A DNA stretch of 64,000 bases from Micrococcaceae bacterium Sec5.1 (GTDB lineage: Bacteria > Actinomycetota > Actinomycetes > Actinomycetales > Micrococcaceae): assembly GCA_039636795.1 (NCBI GenBank), contig CP143430.1, positions 124,001-188,000 on the forward strand, in the 5' to 3' direction. How positions within the stretch are numbered: the first letter of the stretch is position 1; the number at the start of each line of letters is the position of its first letter. Both the position numbers and the translations under genes were made by a program. The notes below the pieces were generated by a model that did not search any database, was not told the origin of the DNA, and saw only the letters and a list, made by a program, of their open reading frames with translations. Below, one piece after another: positions 9,831 through 27,887 of the stretch.

Positions 9831-9902
9831 TTTGGCTGGGCCCGGCTGTTCGGCTGGGTCCGGCTGTTCGGCTGGGTCCGGCTGTTCGGCTGGGCCCGGC
9901 CG
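9831..9902. repeat. 18-bp tandem repeat, four units
   Basis: Four contiguous 18-bp units begin 12 nt after the exporter stop: 9831-9848, 9849-9866, 9867-9884 and 9885-9902. The two middle units are identical (ttcggctgggtccggctg); the outer two differ at two or three positions. The unit length is a multiple of three, but no supported reading frame uses it. Confidence 0.9.
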
Positions 9903-9905
9903 ATA

Positions 9906-9967
9906 GGCGGGCATCCTCTGCGCGCTCGCTCGTGCCTCGCTTGGACGCGCGCTGCCGGATGCCCGCC
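9906..9967. repeat. Long hairpin, copy A of a dispersed element
   Basis: Perfect 11-bp outer arms (ggcgggcatcc at 9906-9916 and ggatgcccgcc at 9957-9967) flank a shared core ctcgctcgtgcctcgctt at 9925-9942. The same core recurs at 35399-35415, and a divergent inverted version lies at 33071-33150. It sits between the 18-bp and 32-bp tandem arrays. Confidence 0.8.
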
Positions 9968-9990
9968 AAACAGCCTCTTGCCCTTATCAA

Positions 9991-10214
9991 CGTTCTCTCA
10001 CATCCTGACCCGTTTTGCCCGACGTTCTCTCAGGTCCTGACGCGTTTTGCCCGATGTTCTCTCAGGTCCTGATGCGCTTGGACCGACGTTCTTTCAGGTC
10101 CTGACCCGTTTTGCCCGATGTTCTCTCAGGTCCTGACGTGTTTGGACCGACGTTCTCTCAGGTCCTGACGTGTTTCGCCCGATGTGCTCTCAGGTGCTGA
10201 TGCGCTTGGGCCGG
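9991..10214. repeat. 32-bp tandem repeat array, seven units
   Basis: Seven contiguous 32-bp units start at 9991, 10023, 10055, 10087, 10119, 10151 and 10183. Each begins with [ct]gttctctca (with single changes), continues with ggtcctga and ends in ttttgcccga or ttggaccga. From unit 3 on, the two end variants alternate, giving a 64-bp higher-order period. The units abut directly with no spacers, so this is not a CRISPR array. The last unit is the most degenerate. Confidence 0.92.
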
Positions 10215-10422
10215 TTGCTGCTGAGCTCAGTGCCTATTTGGCTTGCCAAGTACGAGCTGCTGACTAGGCTCGACGGCGGATCCTGGGTGCCGCTTCAAAG
10301 CGCGGCTATTGCCACCATTTCTTTGTGTGACGGGGTTCACGGATACTGGTTCTTCGGATATTGAGACGTTTCTGGGCTGTTTCCCCAGTGTTTACGGCGT
10401 TTTAAGCGGTGTCTGGGTGGAT
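10215..10422. other. Intergenic stretch without recognisable feature
   Basis: Between the 32-bp array and the first rRNA promoter I see no credible coding frame, RNA gene or repeat. Confidence 0.5.
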
Positions 10423-10451
10423 TTGTTCGGACGGTATGGCGCGTGTAAAGT
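10423..10451 (+). promoter_or_regulatory. Candidate promoter P1 of rRNA operon 1
   Basis: TTGTTC (10423-10428), 17-nt spacer, TAAAGT (10446-10451). The segment just downstream, ctgagtcgcc, is shared with the matching promoter of rRNA operon 2 at 19166-19194. That places both promoters in the same frame of reference although the spacers differ. Confidence 0.6.
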
Positions 10452-10565
10452 TATCTGAGTCGCCGCCGCTGATGCGGAAATAAAGGTGACGAAATCCCCT
10501 TCAAATTGCCGGATTCCGGTGGTGCTTTTTGCGCCTCTGATCTGGTTGGGGAAGCTGAGGACGGT

Positions 10566-10594
10566 TTGCTTCATGCGACCGAATCGGGTAACTT
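10566..10594 (+). promoter_or_regulatory. Candidate promoter P2 of rRNA operon 1
   Basis: TTGCTT (10566-10571), 17-nt spacer, TAACTT (10589-10594), about 250 nt upstream of 16S. Tandem promoters are common before rRNA operons. I found no equally good match at the corresponding place before operon 2. Confidence 0.4.
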
Positions 10595-10680
10595 TGCAAA
10601 GTTGCTCCGGAGCGATCCTGTGGCCCTGTTAGGGGTGCGGGTGGTGCCGGTTAGTGTCTGTTGTTTGAGAACTCAATAGT

Positions 10681-16128
<5,448 letters not shown>

Positions 16129-16268
16129 AACCCGTTGTCAGGAACAAAAACCACAACTAAATACACAACACCACAGGACCCTCACACCGAGGGAACACAC
16201 ATGTTGTAACCACAAAGCTTCCCACCCCAAAACACCCTCACCGGTGCACACGGGGTTCGGGTAACAAG

Positions 16269-16387
16269 GTTACGGCGGTCATAGCGTGGGGGAAACGCCC
16301 GGTCCCATTCCGAACCCGGAAGCTAAGACCCACAGCGCCGATGGTACTGCACCCGGGAGGGTGTGGGAGAGTAGGACACCGCCGGAC
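16269..16387 (+). rRNA. 5S ribosomal RNA, operon 1
   Basis: Starts gttacggcggtcatagcg and ends gacaccgccggac, whose ends pair to form helix I. It contains cccggtcccattccgaacc and the gtgggagagtagg motif. Length about 119 nt. It ends the operon, about 190 nt behind 23S. Confidence 0.96.
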
Positions 16388-16397
16388 AATCATTAAC

Positions 16398-16436
16398 AGG
16401 GAAAGCCCCGACCACGACGGTCGGGGCTTCCCCATT
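16398..16436 (+). terminator. Rho-independent terminator of rRNA operon 1
   Basis: Stem gaaagccccgacc / ggtcggggcttcc around a short acga loop, 11 nt after 5S. The following run is only weakly T-rich (ccccattt). Confidence 0.8.
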
Positions 16437-16497
16437 TAACCAACAAATGGTGCAAGGCCCAGTTTGACCAGACGCGCGCCCAGGCTCAAGCCAAGAC

Positions 16498-16530
16498 AAA
16501 GGCCTCCACTATGGAGGCCTTTCGTCGTTA
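16498..16530 (-). terminator. Hairpin terminator, probably for a minus-strand remnant
   Basis: aaaggcctcca / tggaggccttt forms an 11-bp stem with a 3-base loop (16498-16522). It lies directly behind the end of an open minus-strand frame that stops at 16528. It could also back up the rRNA operon 1 terminator on the plus strand. Confidence 0.55.
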
Positions 16531-16768
16531 AACCTGTTCAGGAACCCCAACGGGCTTATGGCTGGCGCCGATGATCAACCACTCGAAGCCTGCCACCAAC
16601 CTCAGGACCACGCCCTCCCCAGCCGCCGAGCTCAGCGGTAGACGGGATCACGCCGAGACGTCGGCCGTGGAGCCGCGCGATCTGTTGATCCCGAGGTCTT
16701 GAACGTCCCACCGCTCGTGCTCCCATGAATGCCGGCCCCGAATGACCGAGGAGCACGACGCCGCGCAA
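16528..16768 (-). pseudogene. Possible remnant of an unidentified gene
   Basis: On the minus strand an open stretch (GVVLLGHSGPAFMGARAV onward, from 16768) seems to continue after a frame change near 16630. It resumes in a second frame (LSSAAGEGVVLRLVAGFEWL onward) that stops at 16528, just before a terminator-like hairpin. Neither part has a recognisable domain or a good start. The idea of one broken gene rests on composition and on the terminator; it may be chance. Confidence 0.25.
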
Positions 16769-16778
16769 CGCTGCCGCC

Positions 16779-18305
16779 TCACGCAGGAGAGCGCCCCGAG
16801 GTGTTCAGGACCGGACGACGAGCAGGGGCCTGCGGGTGCTGCAGCTGACGTTCGACTGTCCCGGCCGTTGATTCAGGAGCACTCGCATTCCCCGGCAATG
16901 GTGGGGCTGTGGTTTTGTATCTGTGTCCCGTGGGTGTGCTCACTTCCAGTTCATGTCTGCCGCCGGGGAGTGTTTTTGTGTTCCAGCCGGGGTTTTCTTT
17001 GGTGTGGTTGCAGGCTTCGCAGAGTCCCGCGCCGTTGACGAGGCTCGTTTTGCCGCCTCGGTGCCAGGCAAGCACGTGGTCGATGTGGCGGATGGGCGCG
17101 TCGCAGTAGGGGGTGCGGCAGGTGTCGTCCCTGGTTTCGATGAAGCGCCGCATTCCGAGTGGGAAGAGTCGGGCTTTGGAGTCGATGGCCAGCAGTTCAC
17201 CGGAGGAAGGTGCGGTGTAGAGGCGGCGGAGCAAGACTCTAAAGTCCTTGCCCTCGTTGGACTTCGGGCTCACCTTGGACTCTGCGCTCACCTCAGCCTG
17301 CCCCGCGGCTCCGGCTCCGGCTCCGGCTCCGTCTTTCGCCTCTGCCCCAGCTGGCTCTCCGGCGATGAGGGTTCTGGCCCATTCGGCGGGGACGATTCCG
17401 TAGCCCTGAAGCCGTGCTGGTTCGCTGTCGCCTTGGAAGAGGGTCCGGTCGGTCATGACGAGCTGCACATCAACACCGCTGATGCCGCCGGGGGTGCCGG
17501 TGAGGTGTTCGGTCAGGGTGTCGGCCATGACCTGGCCCCGGGTCCGGGTGTCCCCGACCGAACGGGCCGAGTCAGCGTGCCGGGTGAGCGCGGCATACGC
17601 GGCGACGCCTTGGGCGACGGGGAGCAGTGCGGTGAGGATGGTCATGGTGTCCGGGGCGGGCCGGAGGCTGACGTGGCGCTCGGACGCGGCGTGGGCGGCG
17701 CGTTGGGTCACGGAGCGGGGGTCCCGCCGGTAGGCTGCGGCTCGTGCGGCGGCGATGATGGTTTTGTCTCCGGCGCCGTCGAAGGTTCCGGTGTCGGGGG
17801 CGAGTTCCTCATCGACGGCTGCCCGGTCTTCGACAGAGAGGCAGGCTGTTTCCTTCACCAACAAAGTGGCTCGCCATTCGTTCAGGTGTCCGGTTTCCAG
17901 GGCGGCCATGGTGCGCGGCATTTCTGAGACGAGGGCTTTGGCGAGTCCGAGGAGCCGGGACCCTTTGTTGGGTGATTCGTGCCGGGCCAGGGCGATCTGC
18001 GCACCCACACCCTGACCACGCTCAGCGGAGGGCACGCCTCCCGCGGCCTGTTCCCGGCGCTGCGCCAGGTCAAACGCCACCGACGCCCGCGCCTGCAAAG
18101 CCGCGATCGCTGACTTCACGTCCTCCAAACCACGAATCTGATCAATCAACTCATTGCTGGCCGCGGCGACGCGGAAAGCGCCCACCCGGACAAGCAGCTC
18201 CTCAGCGTCAGAGCGACGGAAGCCGGGGCCGGTGAAATCGCCGCTCCCAGGTACAGGCACAGTGGAAGCCACCCTGGCTGCTTGCAGCTCGCGAAACCTG
18301 TCCAT
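16779..18305 (-). CDS. DUF222 / HNH endonuclease domain protein
   Basis: A 508-residue protein of the actinobacterial DUF222-HNH family, usually present in several copies per genome; its biological role is unsettled. The N-terminal two-thirds is the helical DUF222 region. The HNH nuclease fold near the C-terminus shows DDTCRTPYCDAPIRHIDHVL, then AWHRGGKTSLVNGAGLCEAC and NHTKENPGW, with two Cys pairs for zinc and the catalytic H-I-D-H. A GTG at 18314 also opens the frame, but ATG at 18305 has GGAAG about 9 nt upstream. An A/G/E-rich low-complexity insert precedes the nuclease part. It lies between two rRNA operons and is transcribed against them. Confidence 0.9.
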   Translation of the reverse strand: MDRFRELQAARVASTVPVPGSGDFTGPGFRRSDAEELLVRVGAFRVAAASNELIDQIRGLEDVKSAIAALQARASVAFDLAQRREQAAGGVPSAERGQGVGAQIALARHESPNKGSRLLGLAKALVSEMPRTMAALETGHLNEWRATLLVKETACLSVEDRAAVDEELAPDTGTFDGAGDKTIIAAARAAAYRRDPRSVTQRAAHAASERHVSLRPAPDTMTILTALLPVAQGVAAYAALTRHADSARSVGDTRTRGQVMADTLTEHLTGTPGGISGVDVQLVMTDRTLFQGDSEPARLQGYGIVPAEWARTLIAGEPAGAEAKDGAGAGAGAAGQAEVSAESKVSPKSNEGKDFRVLLRRLYTAPSSGELLAIDSKARLFPLGMRRFIETRDDTCRTPYCDAPIRHIDHVLAWHRGGKTSLVNGAGLCEACNHTKENPGWNTKTLPGGRHELEVSTPTGHRYKTTAPPLPGNASAPESTAGTVERQLQHPQAPARRPVLNTSGRSPA

Positions 18306-18418
18306 GGAAAACACTCTTCCAGCACGGTCGATCCGGCAGCAGGCACCAATTCACCTATGTGGAAAAGCTGAAGGGGGAGGAACCTCGCGCGATCGCTAGT
18401 CTGCCGACGTCAGAGTAT

Positions 18419-19003
18419 TCAGGCGCTCGTTGGCTTAGAGGCCTTCGCAGCTGCTTTGGCCGCTTGTTTGCTTGCCCGAACTTTGACCAGTGAGTCTGGA
18501 TCCACGATGTCCGCGACAGAGAGGTATGAACCTTCCTCGCCGTAGTGCCCAGCCGCTTCCCGCCATCCGTTGGCCTGAAGGCCACATTGCTTTCCGAGGA
18601 GAGCAAGGAAGATCTTAGCCTTCTGCTCTCCGAACCCAGGCAAGGCCTTGAGCCGGCGCAATACTTCGGCGCCATCCGGATTGCCACTTGTCCAGATGGC
18701 TGCAGCGTCTCCGTTCCAATCCCGGTGCACGGTTTCGGCGAGGGCTTGGACCCTGCCGGCCATGGAGCCTGGGAAGCGATGCACAGCAGGGCGTTCTTTG
18801 AATACCTCTACGAAGCCTGCGGCGTCGTAGTCTGCGATCGTGCCTGGATCCAGTGATCCGAGGCGCGCACGGATCTTTTCCGGACCGGCAAACGCCGACT
18901 CCATGGTTACCTGTTGATCGAGCAACATTCCGGTCAGCAATGCGAACGCATCGTCACTTAACAGCTGATCGGCGGCGGCATCTCCTGTGATGTGCAGTTC
19001 CAT
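18419..19003 (-). CDS. HhH-GPD family base-excision repair-like protein
   Basis: A 194-residue cytoplasmic protein. LLSDDAFALLTGMLLDQQVTMESAF near the start and the helix-hairpin-helix LRRLKALPGFGEQKAKIFLALLGK near residues 135-158 are the hallmarks of the EndoIII/HhH-GPD superfamily. No C-terminal Fe-S cysteine cluster is present. The tail is A/K-rich (KASKQAAKAAAKASKPTSA), perhaps aiding DNA binding. ATG at 19003 has GGGAGG 9 nt upstream; an upstream ATG at 19012 would overlap that site. Homologues are often labelled Fe-S cluster assembly HesB-like by mistake; I call only the fold. It stands 113 nt from the HNH gene, on the same strand. Confidence 0.82.
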   Translation of the reverse strand: MELHITGDAAADQLLSDDAFALLTGMLLDQQVTMESAFAGPEKIRARLGSLDPGTIADYDAAGFVEVFKERPAVHRFPGSMAGRVQALAETVHRDWNGDAAAIWTSGNPDGAEVLRRLKALPGFGEQKAKIFLALLGKQCGLQANGWREAAGHYGEEGSYLSVADIVDPDSLVKVRASKQAAKAAAKASKPTSA

Positions 19004-19039
19004 GCGTCCCATCCTCCCACCAGTGCGCACGGTCGTCAT

Positions 19040-19165
19040 CGGGAGTGGTCACGTTGGCCAGGTTGATGAACGAGCGGAGTTATGCCCGACGGCGGGGCTG
19101 TCGCCAGTTTTTGGGGTGGTGTTCGGGGGGTGTTGGGGTTGTGTTGGGTGGTTGTTGGGGTGGAT
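19040..19165. other. G/T-rich intergenic tract upstream of rRNA operon 2
   Basis: From about 19108 the plus strand is almost free of C and A, with several runs of four to six G separated by short T-rich loops. It ends immediately before the operon 2 promoter. Open frames through it come from this skew. G-quadruplex formation is possible. Confidence 0.6.
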
Positions 19166-19194
19166 TTGCGTTGGGGGTGTGGGGCGTGTATTGT
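19166..19194 (+). promoter_or_regulatory. Candidate promoter of rRNA operon 2
   Basis: TTGCGT (19166-19171), 17-nt spacer, TATTGT (19189-19194), followed by ctgagtcgcc exactly as behind P1 of operon 1. Confidence 0.55.
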
Positions 19195-19529
19195 TTTCTG
19201 AGTCGCCGGGTGCGAAACGGAAAGCCGGAAGGTGTGTACGGTTCGGTAGGCGGCCAAAAATAACTCTTCTTTTCCAATGGCCTTGTTGGGTGCGCTGTTT
19301 TTGTGGTGCGCTGTGCGGGGTGATGTTTTGGGGGGTCTGTTGTTTGAGAACTCAATAGTGTGCCAAGTTTGTTGATGCCGATTGTTTTATTGATTGGTTG
19401 AAATTATGGCCGGGCCGTTGCGCACCCCCGTGTGTGGTGGTTTGGTTTTCAGCTGGTTTCGAATTTTGTGCAGCCGCGCTGGCCGTTATTTCCGGTGGGT
19501 GTGGTTGTGTCTGTTTGATTTGTTTTTCT

Positions 19530-24766
<5,237 letters not shown>

Positions 24767-24956
24767 ACACACAACACTGCACGCGTCCACTATGTGGTTC
24801 CCGAACAACAAAACCCGTTGCTTCCAGGAACAAAAACCACAACTAAATACACAACACCACAGGACCCTCAACATCGAGGGAACACACATGTTGTAACCAC
24901 AAAAGCTTCCCACCCCAAAACACCCTCACCGGTGCACACGGGGTTCGGGTAACAAG

Positions 24957-25075
24957 GTTACGGCGGTCATAGCGTGGGGGAAACGCCCGGTCCCATTCCG
25001 AACCCGGAAGCTAAGACCCACAGCGCCGATGGTACTGCACCCGGGAGGGTGTGGGAGAGTAGGACACCGCCGGAC
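24957..25075 (+). rRNA. 5S ribosomal RNA, operon 2
   Basis: Same sequence as the first 5S, starting gttacggcggtcatagcg and ending gacaccgccggac. Confidence 0.96.
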
Positions 25076-25085
25076 AATCATTAAC

Positions 25086-25125
25086 AGGGAAAGCCCCGAC
25101 CACGACGGTCGGGGCTTCCCCCATT
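25086..25125 (+). terminator. Rho-independent terminator of rRNA operon 2
   Basis: Same stem as operon 1 (aaagccccgacc / ggtcggggctt) followed by one extra C before the att run. Transcription of the next gene converges on it. Confidence 0.8.
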
Positions 25126-25181
25126 TAACCAACCAACCAGACACGGCAAGGTGGGAAAGCCCACCCCTGAGGCGAACTCCC

Positions 25182-26015
25182 CTAGCCCGAGAAGAACTCA
25201 GACAACTCTGCGATGAGCTTGTCGGGCGCCTTGTTGGGGCCGTCGTGCCCGAACCCAGGGAGGATGGTGTAGCTGGAGCCGGACAGGACATCGTGGATCT
25301 GGCCGCACGCTACACCGAAGTATGCGGGGCTTTTCTCGCCCACCACGATCAGTGTTTCCAAGGGCAGTTCAAGGAACGGCTCGGCGGGCATGTCGGCAGC
25401 GATGACTGCCTTGATTTCCCGGACTCCGCACGTCATCAGTTCCCGCATCTGCTTACCCATGGGTGTTCCGGCCGTCAGCTTCGTGGCGAGCGTCAACATG
25501 GACAGGGGCATGCGCGCGAAGGCGCCTCCTGTCTCTACTCCCTTGATGAGAACGGCGAGTCCGCGATCGTAGTCTCCTGCCGCCGTCGCGCGTTCATATT
25601 CCGGCGTCCAGTCGGCTTTGACGCTGTGGTTGACGGACACGGCGGGATCGTAAACGGCGAGTCGCTCCACGGGTAAGGTTCGCGCCGCATGCAGCGCAAC
25701 CGCGCCGCCGAAGCTGTGCCCGAAAACGTCTGTGCTGGATGTGTGCTTCATGACCGCGTCGAGATCCCGGATGTCGGCTTCGAGGGTGTAGTCCTCGGGC
25801 TGGGGGGATGATTCACCACGACCGCGGCGGTTAAACGTATGTACGGGCCGCCCGAGGGACTCGCTCAGCTTCTGCGCGAAACGTGTGTAGTCAGAGGCCG
25901 TCACCATTGAGGCGGGCACGACCACAATACCCGAGCCTGCCGCCGCCAGGTCACCGCCTGTGGTGAGTACTTCGAGGTGTCCGCCGTCCGTTGTGGTGAT
26001 GATCTCGCGCGTCAT
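25182..26015 (-). CDS. Alpha/beta hydrolase 1 of three tandem paralogues
   Basis: A 277-residue cytoplasmic alpha/beta hydrolase. The nucleophile elbow is GHSFGG with Ser101; NRRGRGESS near residues 62-70 is the conserved strand-4 loop. A late Asp and the His of FGHDGPNKA complete a plausible triad. There is no signal peptide. It lies 62 nt downstream of a close paralogue; both share the layout TTDGG...RRGRG...GHS-GG. Substrate is unknown; esterase, lactonase or dienelactone-like activity are all possible. Its end converges on the terminator of rRNA operon 2. No lid domain of unusual length is seen. Confidence 0.85.
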   Translation of the reverse strand: MTREIITTTDGGHLEVLTTGGDLAAAGSGIVVVPASMVTASDYTRFAQKLSESLGRPVHTFNRRGRGESSPQPEDYTLEADIRDLDAVMKHTSSTDVFGHSFGGAVALHAARTLPVERLAVYDPAVSVNHSVKADWTPEYERATAAGDYDRGLAVLIKGVETGGAFARMPLSMLTLATKLTAGTPMGKQMRELMTCGVREIKAVIAADMPAEPFLELPLETLIVVGEKSPAYFGVACGQIHDVLSGSSYTILPGFGHDGPNKAPDKLIAELSEFFSG

Positions 26016-26077
26016 GTCTTGAGCCTAACCGAGCCACCTGAACGCAGGCAGCATGCAGGACGTTATGTGGATAACAA

Positions 26078-26932
26078 TCAGCTTTTGAAGTAGTCCGAAA
26101 TGTCCACGACTAGTTCCTTCACGGCGGCTGGAACGGAACCGTGGAAGCCCTTTGGCGATACTTCAAGGGTGCTTCCTGGAACGGCCGCGTGCAAACGCGC
26201 GGCCGTCACTTTGTAGTATTGGGGACTCTTCTTGCCCACCATGAAATGGGTGCCGGGAGGTAGGACGGAGAAGTCGCGCGGAGTTTCCGTGGCTTCGAAC
26301 GCAGCCTTGAGTTCTCCGACGCCGGAGGGCATGAGTTCACGGAACATTGTGTTGACCTTGGTTCGCGAGACTACAGCCATGAGACCCACCAGTATGGGTT
26401 CAGGGACGCGGGCCAGGGCAGTTCCGGGATGCATTCCACGCTTCATACGGGCAAGCGCAAGGTTGATGTTGCCCTTGTTCACCGAGTCCTCGAAGCCGGC
26501 CATCCAATCCGTGTCCATGCTCCCGTCGATATTAACTGCGGCGTCGTAAACGGCGAGCCTGTCCGGTTGGTGTCTTGTGCCGGCAAATGCCTGCGCAGCG
26601 TTGAGGGCCACCGACCCACCCAGGCTGTGGCCGAGGATGTTCCTGGCAGCGGTGGCATCCATGATGGTGCGAACATCCGCAATTTCCGTGACCATGGAGT
26701 AGTTGTGTGGTTGATCGCTGGAGCCGCCGCGGCCCCTGCGATCGTAGACGTCCACGGCCCACCCATCTCCGAGGCCCTTCGCGAGGGCGATGGAGAAGGG
26801 ACGATAGATCAGGGCCGTGAGGAATGCGCCGCCGATCAGAACCACGCGGCGCTCCCCGGGTGCGTCTTCCGCGCCGTAGCTGTATAACGCGAGTTTGCCG
26901 CCGTCGTGCGTTTTGATGGTGCGTTCCCTCAC
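26078..26932 (-). CDS. Alpha/beta hydrolase 2 of three tandem paralogues
   Basis: A 284-residue alpha/beta hydrolase with YDRRGRGGSS near residues 63-72, the nucleophile elbow GHSLGG (Ser103) and a C-terminal GFHGSVPAAVKELVVDISDY block whose His fits the triad. Its ATG overlaps the stop of the upstream paralogue by 4 nt (ATGA on the minus strand), so the two are translationally coupled. It resembles its neighbours along the whole length, so the three arose by tandem duplication. Substrate unknown. Confidence 0.85.
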   Translation of the reverse strand: MRERTIKTHDGGKLALYSYGAEDAPGERRVVLIGGAFLTALIYRPFSIALAKGLGDGWAVDVYDRRGRGGSSDQPHNYSMVTEIADVRTIMDATAARNILGHSLGGSVALNAAQAFAGTRHQPDRLAVYDAAVNIDGSMDTDWMAGFEDSVNKGNINLALARMKRGMHPGTALARVPEPILVGLMAVVSRTKVNTMFRELMPSGVGELKAAFEATETPRDFSVLPPGTHFMVGKKSPQYYKVTAARLHAAVPGSTLEVSPKGFHGSVPAAVKELVVDISDYFKS

Positions 26933-27831
26933 CGGTTTATCCTACGGCGCGCTGGCATTGGGGCTGTGCCTCCTGAAAGGAAGCGGGCGATTCGGGCTGC
27001 AAGCCGCCTGCCTGGCCGCAGGGGACCTTCGTGGAACTGCAACGGCACAATAGCGAAGTCGATGACTGGAACCGCTCCAGCAAGGGTGCGTCCGGTTTCG
27101 GCGAAGTAGGACGGACTCCAGCCGCCGCTAAGCATGAGTGTCGGAGTCACGAGCGAGGTGAAATCGTGAAGATGCGCGTCGGCATCGAGGACCGCGCGCA
27201 TTTCCGCGACGGCGGTGGGCAACAGGGAGCGCATCTCCGAACCCAGCCGCGTCTGTGCAGAGAGGATGCTCAGCATCCGCAAGGCGCCCATCGGCAGGTA
27301 GGAGATGGGACCGGCAGTTCTCAGACCCTGCACCAGATGGGCCCATGCGTGGTCCAGTTGGCCTGCGGTAATTGCGGCTTCCAATTCCGGACGCCACCGA
27401 CCATGGAGATTTCCTGATAGCGAGACAGCGGCGTCGTAGGTGACCAAGCGGTTGATCCTGGTGCTGCGCGCCGCCTGGAGCGCCACGAAACCGCCATAAC
27501 TGTGCGCCACGACGTCCCGTGAATCGGTCTTCCGCATCACCGCCTGAAGGTCGGCGATCTCGGTGTCAGCGGAGTATCCGGGCGGTTGCGGCGCTGAGTG
27601 GCCCCGGCCGCGCCGGTTGTAGCAATGAACCGGCCGCCCGAGCATGAGACTCAAGGTCCGCGCGAAGGGCCAGTAAAGGGAGTCGGTCACCAAAGTGCCA
27701 TGGACAACGACGACGCCGGACGGTTCCGTAGGCGCGTGCGAACCAGGAATCGAGGCTTTCGACGCCGGTCGGAACGTGTGCACCTCAAGCTGCCCGCCGC
27801 CGTCGTCCGTTTCAACTGTCCACGTCTCCAC
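26929..27831 (-). CDS. Alpha/beta hydrolase 3 of three tandem paralogues
   Basis: First gene of the minus-strand hydrolase set, 300 residues. It has VVVHGTLVTDSLYWPFA (oxyanion region), YNRRGRGHSAPQPPG, the nucleophile elbow AHSYGG with Ser111 and the late FHEGPLRPGRRLAARIARFL with a candidate His. The elbow is A-H-S-Y-G-G where its paralogues have G-H-S. Its start is 56 nt from the divergent lysS start, so the two share a short promoter region. Hydrolases 3 and 2 overlap by 4 nt. Function unknown; three near-equal paralogues suggest related but differing substrates. Confidence 0.85.
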   Translation of the reverse strand: METWTVETDDGGGQLEVHTFRPASKASIPGSHAPTEPSGVVVVHGTLVTDSLYWPFARTLSLMLGRPVHCYNRRGRGHSAPQPPGYSADTEIADLQAVMRKTDSRDVVAHSYGGFVALQAARSTRINRLVTYDAAVSLSGNLHGRWRPELEAAITAGQLDHAWAHLVQGLRTAGPISYLPMGALRMLSILSAQTRLGSEMRSLLPTAVAEMRAVLDADAHLHDFTSLVTPTLMLSGGWSPSYFAETGRTLAGAVPVIDFAIVPLQFHEGPLRPGRRLAARIARFLSGGTAPMPARRRINR

Positions 27832-27887
27832 AGCCCGAGTCTATGTCCGGACGTAGAGGCCCGTAATCACCGGTAAACTTAAGGACT

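Noticed and set aside
9991..10214. Array of short repeats resembling a CRISPR
   Set aside because: Units of 32 bp abut directly with no spacers, and no cas genes are present.
16923..17927. 334-codon plus-strand frame
   Set aside because: It lies antisense to the DUF222/HNH gene, is V/G-rich without domains, and results from GC-rich codon shadows.
18987..19358. 123-codon frame upstream of rRNA operon 2
   Set aside because: Made of G/T-rich DNA giving mostly G, V, W, C and L; it overlaps the promoter.
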